Source of the DNA: Seminavis robusta
Taxonomy: Eukaryota > Bacillariophyta > Bacillariophyceae > Naviculales > Naviculaceae
Reading direction: 5' to 3'
NCBI GenBank assembly: GCA_903772945.1
Contig: CAICTM010000634.1
Coordinates: 1-55,452 of the forward strand
Length of the DNA stretch: 55,452 bases
The notes beneath the pieces were generated by a model that made no database searches, had not been told where the DNA came from, and worked only from the letters and a program-made list of their open reading frames with translations. A program made the translations under genes and the position numbers. This document shows, one piece after another, positions 52,824 to 55,452 of this stretch; position 1 is the stretch's first letter, and each line of letters opens with the position of its first letter.

Positions 52824-54240
52824 TCAGTAGAATTTTGGATATCCGGCGGGGTCTCCTTTGGGATTCTGCTGTTGTCCCATTACTTCTCTCTTTGGTTTCT
52901 GCTGTTCTTCCATTACTTCCCTTTTGAACTCTTCGACTGGCTTGCCCATGATCTTGGTCAAGAGTGCCTTCTGCAGCTGAATATGGTCACTTGCAGTCTC
53001 ACCCATGCTGTCTTTCCAGTCATTGGCAATACGAGTTCGTCTGGCAATGATTCGCTCGGCTACCCCCACAGGGTCAATCAAGCCCACCACGGCCTTACCT
53101 CGGTCATTGATTCCCAAGTCTCTGACTGCTGGCGGCGTCAACAACATTTCTTCAATGAAATCATCTGCCCGTCCATAGGGTTGGTCCCCATCAAAGAATT
53201 TCGCCACACGATCGATATAGAAATCACGCAACCAAGTGAAGGAAACCTCCTTACTTTCACCGGCGTCTTGGTACTGTCGTAGCAACTCATGAATGGAAGC
53301 TTGAGTGCAAAGATTGTAGAGTAAATCAAAGTTTCCTTTTCGGAATGGACTCGACACCTGCACCTGATTCTCCATGTTGCGGCTCAGAATGATGGAGGTG
53401 ATGCGATCAAACGTGGATGCCAACTCTTCTGGCCTGGCGGCGCCGGCGGTGAGGGAGCTATGCCGCTCGTCATACCGAATGTTTTCAAAGTAGGAATCCA
53501 AAATCTGATCGTTGGTGCATATCACAATGTCCAAATCCTGTATGAATTCATTAGCAATCTGTCCTCGAACTGACAAAATACGCTGGGCTAGATTGGCAGG
53601 ATCAATTGCAATGGGGAACTCCACCCATCGTTCTTCCAGGTATGGATTGTGCTTGCTCCAACCTCCGTGGCCTCGTCCACGACGTTTGGCGGATACAATG
53701 ATTTTATCTGGACATACAGAAATCAGCTAGGTTAGATTGTCTTGCTCGCTGGGATCTTTTAGCACTCATAATAGATACCTGTCTTCTTGACCGTTACTCA
53801 CCTTTGGGCCTCTCCATCATTTCAAAGAGGACCATTTCCCAGCTGGCAAAGCGGTCAATGTCAAAGGCGCCGGTACCATGATAGTTTCCAAGGTTTGCCA
53901 ACCCTAGAAAGTCTTCAATCCACTTGCCTGAATGAGGATCACGACATTCTTCGAGCAAAAACATGAAGGACTGGATGGCTCGCTGGGTCAGAAAACTTTT
54001 GACGCAAGTTCGAGCGTCATTACGAGCCATAATGGTGGCGCGATCATGTTTGTGGTCGTCAATTCCACCATTGCCACCATAGACTGTGCTGGTTACGGCG
54101 TATAAGGCCGTGCGCCGAGCATGGATAGAAGATTGAAGGCTTGATGTGCCTACAAAGGCGAGGGAGGAATGGCCGAGACTCCCAAGAAGGCCGACAATCA
54201 GACTCAGCAGAGGCCCATGTCTTTCTGGCTGTAACCACAT
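52824..54240 (-). CDS. Putative plastid-targeted protein, unknown function
   Basis: Exons 54240-53802 and 53707-52824 join across a 94-bp GT-AG intron (GTGAGT ... GTCCAG) to give 440 residues: ...ERPKG then DKIIVSAKRRGRGHGGWSK. The N-terminus has a hydrophobic signal segment (about 9-28) ending LGHSSLA, with Phe at +1 followed by a Ser/Arg-rich stretch. This is the diatom plastid bipartite presequence, so a chloroplast location is inferred. The body is mostly alpha-helical (FLTQRAIQSFMFLLEECRDP near 85-105; AVVGLIDPVGVAERIIARRT near 370). GKWIEDFLGLANLGNYHGTG and SFTWLRDFYIDRVAKFFDGD look like conserved blocks. I recall similar conserved helical proteins being common in algae, but I cannot name it. 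The last 30 residues are a Gln/Lys/Pro repeat (KREVM-QQ-PK twice). Confidence 0.7.
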
Positions 54241-54932
54241 CTCTCAACCAAACCGCTTCACAGGCCTGAATATAGCGACTCCTTGATGGGTGAATGTCCT
54301 TCCTCGAGGTTGTTTTCTTGGCTCATTGTCATCAACTCAAAAGACATGCCAAGAACATCTGCTTTTGGGATTGTTGGAAGCAGCTCGAAACTGACGTCAG
54401 AGCCGACTCAGTCGAGTCAATAGTTCGTGGCTGACGGCGTTTAATAAGCCAGCTTGGTTGTAAAAAAGCACTTTGCAAGGTCATCAAGCTCAAGGCTCCA
54501 CGGCTGCACTCGTACCAAATACTCGAGTAAATATTGTTTCACCGGTCAACGAATCGAATCCGAATCAGATGCTTTCTAATCAATACATGTATTCATACGG
54601 GTTTTATATATTCACAAATAAATGACAAATGACAAAAAAGATGATGGAGCTGTGCAGTAAACATTTAACATCCGCAGTCACAGACTGGACTGAGGCTCAG
54701 CCTGTGAGATCTATTGGTCAAGTCTTGCAAAACCGGTCGTACGTAGTACGTAGACTACCTTTTTTGCTAGCGAGCTCCTCTGCTCTCTGCTTTCTGCTCC
54801 CATCGTTTGCTACCGTAGCTAGCTATTACGTTGGTCTCTCATAAAACAAATCTACCAGACACCGCAACAAAAGAGGACTCTCAAGCTATCGCAAACTAGC
54901 TAGGTACTCAATAGTCGACCAAAGATTGTAAC
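54241..54932. other. Divergent intergenic stretch
   Basis: This is about 690 bp between the plastid protein and the gene that runs off the window. It contains CTAGCTAG near 54896 and a GTACGTAGTACGTAG run near 54739. No gene is recognised. Confidence 0.4.
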
Positions 54933-55452
54933 ATGATACATTCATCCATAAAAGGAGCAGCTGCCTTTGACTCCAAACCATGCCACCACAAGGGTGATTT
55001 GGGAGACCGAATTCTACTTGCACAAAGCCACAGAAGAAGCAATGATGACATCTTTGGAAAAAGGATGTACATTGTACTTGCATTCATCCTTGTGCCTGCT
55101 GCTATCCTTCATGCTTTGGTTGGCCTTGCTCTGGAAGTTGTCATGCCTCGTGACAGCAACAACCAAAAGCTATTCAACAACTTCCTGCAGGAAAACACAT
55201 ATGAGGATATAGTCAAGACGACAGTACCAGATGTCACAGCCTGGTATAGAAGCATGGACGGAGATAAGACCTTGCTACCAGCCAACAGGAGGATGTCAGT
55301 TTCTCCCAGTGGGGCAGCATGTGTCGATCGCTTCTTCCAGCAGATCGAAGTTGTTGTGAATGAAACATCCCCTGCTCATGTTGAGCTTGCATTGAAGTCT
55401 CTGGGCCTGTCAGACAGCCTTCTCACTCAAGTTGCCCTGCAAAATCTTTTGG
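54933..55452 (+). CDS. Partial membrane protein, runs off the window
   Basis: An open frame starts at ATG 54933 (MIHSSIKGAAAFDSKPC) and continues to the last base with no stop, at least 173 codons. An inner ATG at 55065 precedes a hydrophobic span (MYIVLAFILVPAAILHALVG, about residues 45-64). After it comes a soluble part: RDSNNQKLFNNFLQENTYED, then TAWYRSMDGDKTLLPANRRM, then VNETSPAHVELALKSLGLSD with one N-glycosylation sequon. It looks like a type II or signal-anchored protein whose lumenal part lies beyond the window. No family is recognised. The length of the open frame and the balanced composition support a real gene; the start choice is uncertain. Confidence 0.55.
   Translation, partial: MIHSSIKGAAAFDSKPCHHKGDLGDRILLAQSHRRSNDDIFGKRMYIVLAFILVPAAILHALVGLALEVVMPRDSNNQKLFNNFLQENTYEDIVKTTVPDVTAWYRSMDGDKTLLPANRRMSVSPSGAACVDRFFQQIEVVVNETSPAHVELALKSLGLSDSLLTQVALQNLL

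Overview
The window reads as nuclear DNA of a photosynthetic stramenopile, most likely a pennate diatom. Genes are monocistronic on both strands, and about half are cut by short GT-AG introns (mostly 50-110 bp). Two proteins carry the diatom-type plastid presequence: a signal peptide followed by a cleavage site with Phe at +1. There is a secreted protease with a Pro/Ser/Thr linker, several Golgi-type glycosyltransferases and BTB-BACK paralogs. I saw no bacterial operons, rRNA or convincing tRNA. The species assignment is inference.

Layout. 0.2-3.9 kb: a spliced DDE-type transposase (-). 4.3-5.8 kb: a GT8-like glycosyltransferase (+). 6.5-6.9 kb: a broken or intron-bearing cysteine-rich frame (-). 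7.1-8.4 kb: a BTB-BACK gene with one nonsense codon (-). 8.75-9.4 kb: a possible small acidic protein (-). 10.0-12.2 kb: a six-exon, probably plastid pyruvate kinase (-). 14.4-16.1 kb: a fucosyltransferase-like gene (+). 16.3-19.4 kb: a DUF924-TilS fusion (-). 19.97-20.5 kb: a 3'-truncated BTB-BACK copy (+). 20.9-21.3 kb: a small membrane protein (-). 21.6-21.85 kb: a tandem repeat. 22.6-23.7 kb: an SGNH hydrolase-like protein (-). 25.8-27.7 kb: a secreted M43-type metallopeptidase with a polycationic tail (+). 27.96-34.84 kb: a 14-exon IML1/DEPDC5 (GATOR1) gene (-). 35.2-36.5 kb: the intact BTB-BACK gene (+). 36.6-39.6 kb: a 986-residue disordered repeat protein (-). 41.0-41.9 kb: CRAL-TRIO-like (+). 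42.2-43.8 kb: TIR-like plus AIG2/GGCT-like fusion (-). 44.5-45.1 kb: a transposon-type zinc-ribbon protein (-). 45.5-46.3 kb: an inverted-repeat element with 14 palindromic sites. 46.8-47.9 kb: a shorter paralog of the 986-residue protein (-). 49.2-49.7 kb: RLP24 (+). 50.0-51.5 kb: DNA polymerase delta subunit 2 (-). 52.8-54.2 kb: a putative plastid protein (-). 54.9 kb to the end: an open membrane-protein gene (+).

The genes do not form one pathway. Housekeeping genes (pyruvate kinase, IML1, RLP24, POLD2, TilS-like) are interleaved with lineage-specific, repeat-rich or decaying ones. The strongest candidates for something undescribed are the inverted-repeat element built from CANNTG-centred 18-bp palindromes, the TIR-like/AIG2-like fusion whose AIG2 part appears to lack its usual glutamate, the DEP-less IML1, the DUF924-TilS fusion, and a pair of disordered paralogs sharing an unnamed basic module. 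The intergenic DNA is also strongly enriched in the palindromes CTAGCTAG and TACCGGTA/ACCGGTAC.
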